64,000 bases of DNA from Procambarus clarkii (taxonomy: Eukaryota; Arthropoda; Malacostraca; Decapoda; Cambaridae), in assembly GCF_040958095.1 (NCBI RefSeq), contig NC_091199.1, positions 31,419,585 through 31,483,584 on the forward strand, written 5' to 3'. This document shows, one piece after another, positions 63,673 through 64,000 of this stretch. The notes below the pieces were generated by a model that saw only the letters and a list, made by a program, of their open reading frames with translations, was not told the DNA's origin and searched no databases. Both the position numbers and the translations under genes were made by a program. Each line of letters starts with the position of its first letter. Within the stretch, counting starts at the first letter, position 1.

Positions 63673-64000
63673 ACAACCCGTTCTCGCAAATTTAATAAGT
63701 CAATATTGACTTTTTAACTACGTGCATAGGTGATATACTAAACATAATAGATACCCTTAAAAAGATTCATAGAAAACACCGACCTTACCTAACCTTGTTA
63801 GTATCTTAAGATAAGCATCTTATTGCTTCGTAATTACAATTATTACTTAACATATACCTATTATTGGTTAGGTAATAATTGTAATTACGAAGCAATAAGA
63901 TGCTTATCTTAAGATACTAACAAGGTTAGGTAAGGTCGGTGTTTTCTATGAATCTTTTTAAGGGTATCTATTATGTTAAGTATGTCACCTATGCACATAT
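63673..64000. mobile_element. Palindromic element (MITE-like), cut by window end
   Basis: Begins CAACCCGTTCTCGCAAATTT. From about 63727 it forms inverted arms, for example CTTAAGATAAGCATCTTATT with its complement at 63894-63915, and GACCTTACCTAACCTTG with CAAGGTTAGGTAAGGTC. The centre near 63855 is CATATACCTATTATTGG. No coding frame. The outer right end is outside the window. Confidence 0.82.

Overview
The window looks like intergenic heterochromatin of a decapod crustacean, most likely a crayfish. The signs are long (TA)n and (CA)n microsatellites, (TTAGG)n telomere-like tracts inside short palindromic elements, and several retrotransposon families nested in one another. I recognise no host protein-coding gene, rRNA or tRNA gene. 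Every long reading frame I can explain belongs to a mobile element or is an accident of a tandem repeat.

Layout. 1-8446: LTR retrotransposon A (5' end outside the window), Gypsy-like but with integrase upstream of reverse transcriptase (Gmr1-type order). 8583-11905: R2-like non-LTR element on the minus strand with a restriction-like endonuclease, preceded by an 11-bp G-rich minisatellite. 12256-16154: eight 390-bp palindromic MITE copies separated by (TA)n. 16155-17428: a LINE 3' end between microsatellites. 17429-24898: element B, a very young and internally deleted relative of A, with one uninterrupted Gag-protease-based frame. 24899-26193: Penelope-like 5' fragments, two of them head to head, between (TA)n tracts. 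26194-29964: LTR and broken gag of a third family, related to element C. 29986-45862: a giant inverted repeat of about 16 kb. Its arms carry a 28-bp minisatellite, a 58-67-bp minisatellite and a degenerate TGAGTCA-rich repeat, with BEL/Pao sequence inside and a LINE at the centre. 45863-49560: further minisatellites and LINE debris. 49560-60105: an RNase H-bearing LINE on the minus strand, split by element C (50518-58042, 5-bp target duplication CAAGG). 60106-63242: a second APE-type LINE on the minus strand. 63243-64000: an LTR fragment of family C interrupted by another palindromic element.

How the parts relate. Elements A, B, C and the 28.5-kb gag share one Gag plan: a SAP-like N-terminus, a long charged helix, a SCAN-like capsid region, a CCHC knuckle and a retroviral-type aspartic protease. 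Only A still has integrase, reverse transcriptase and RNase H, and these are interrupted. B and C keep long open Gag-protease frames and near-identical LTR pairs, so they look like recently mobile non-autonomous elements that would need polymerase and integrase in trans. The strongest candidates for something undescribed are the giant inverted repeat, the paired Gag-protease-only elements, and the telomere-motif MITE array in (TA)n.
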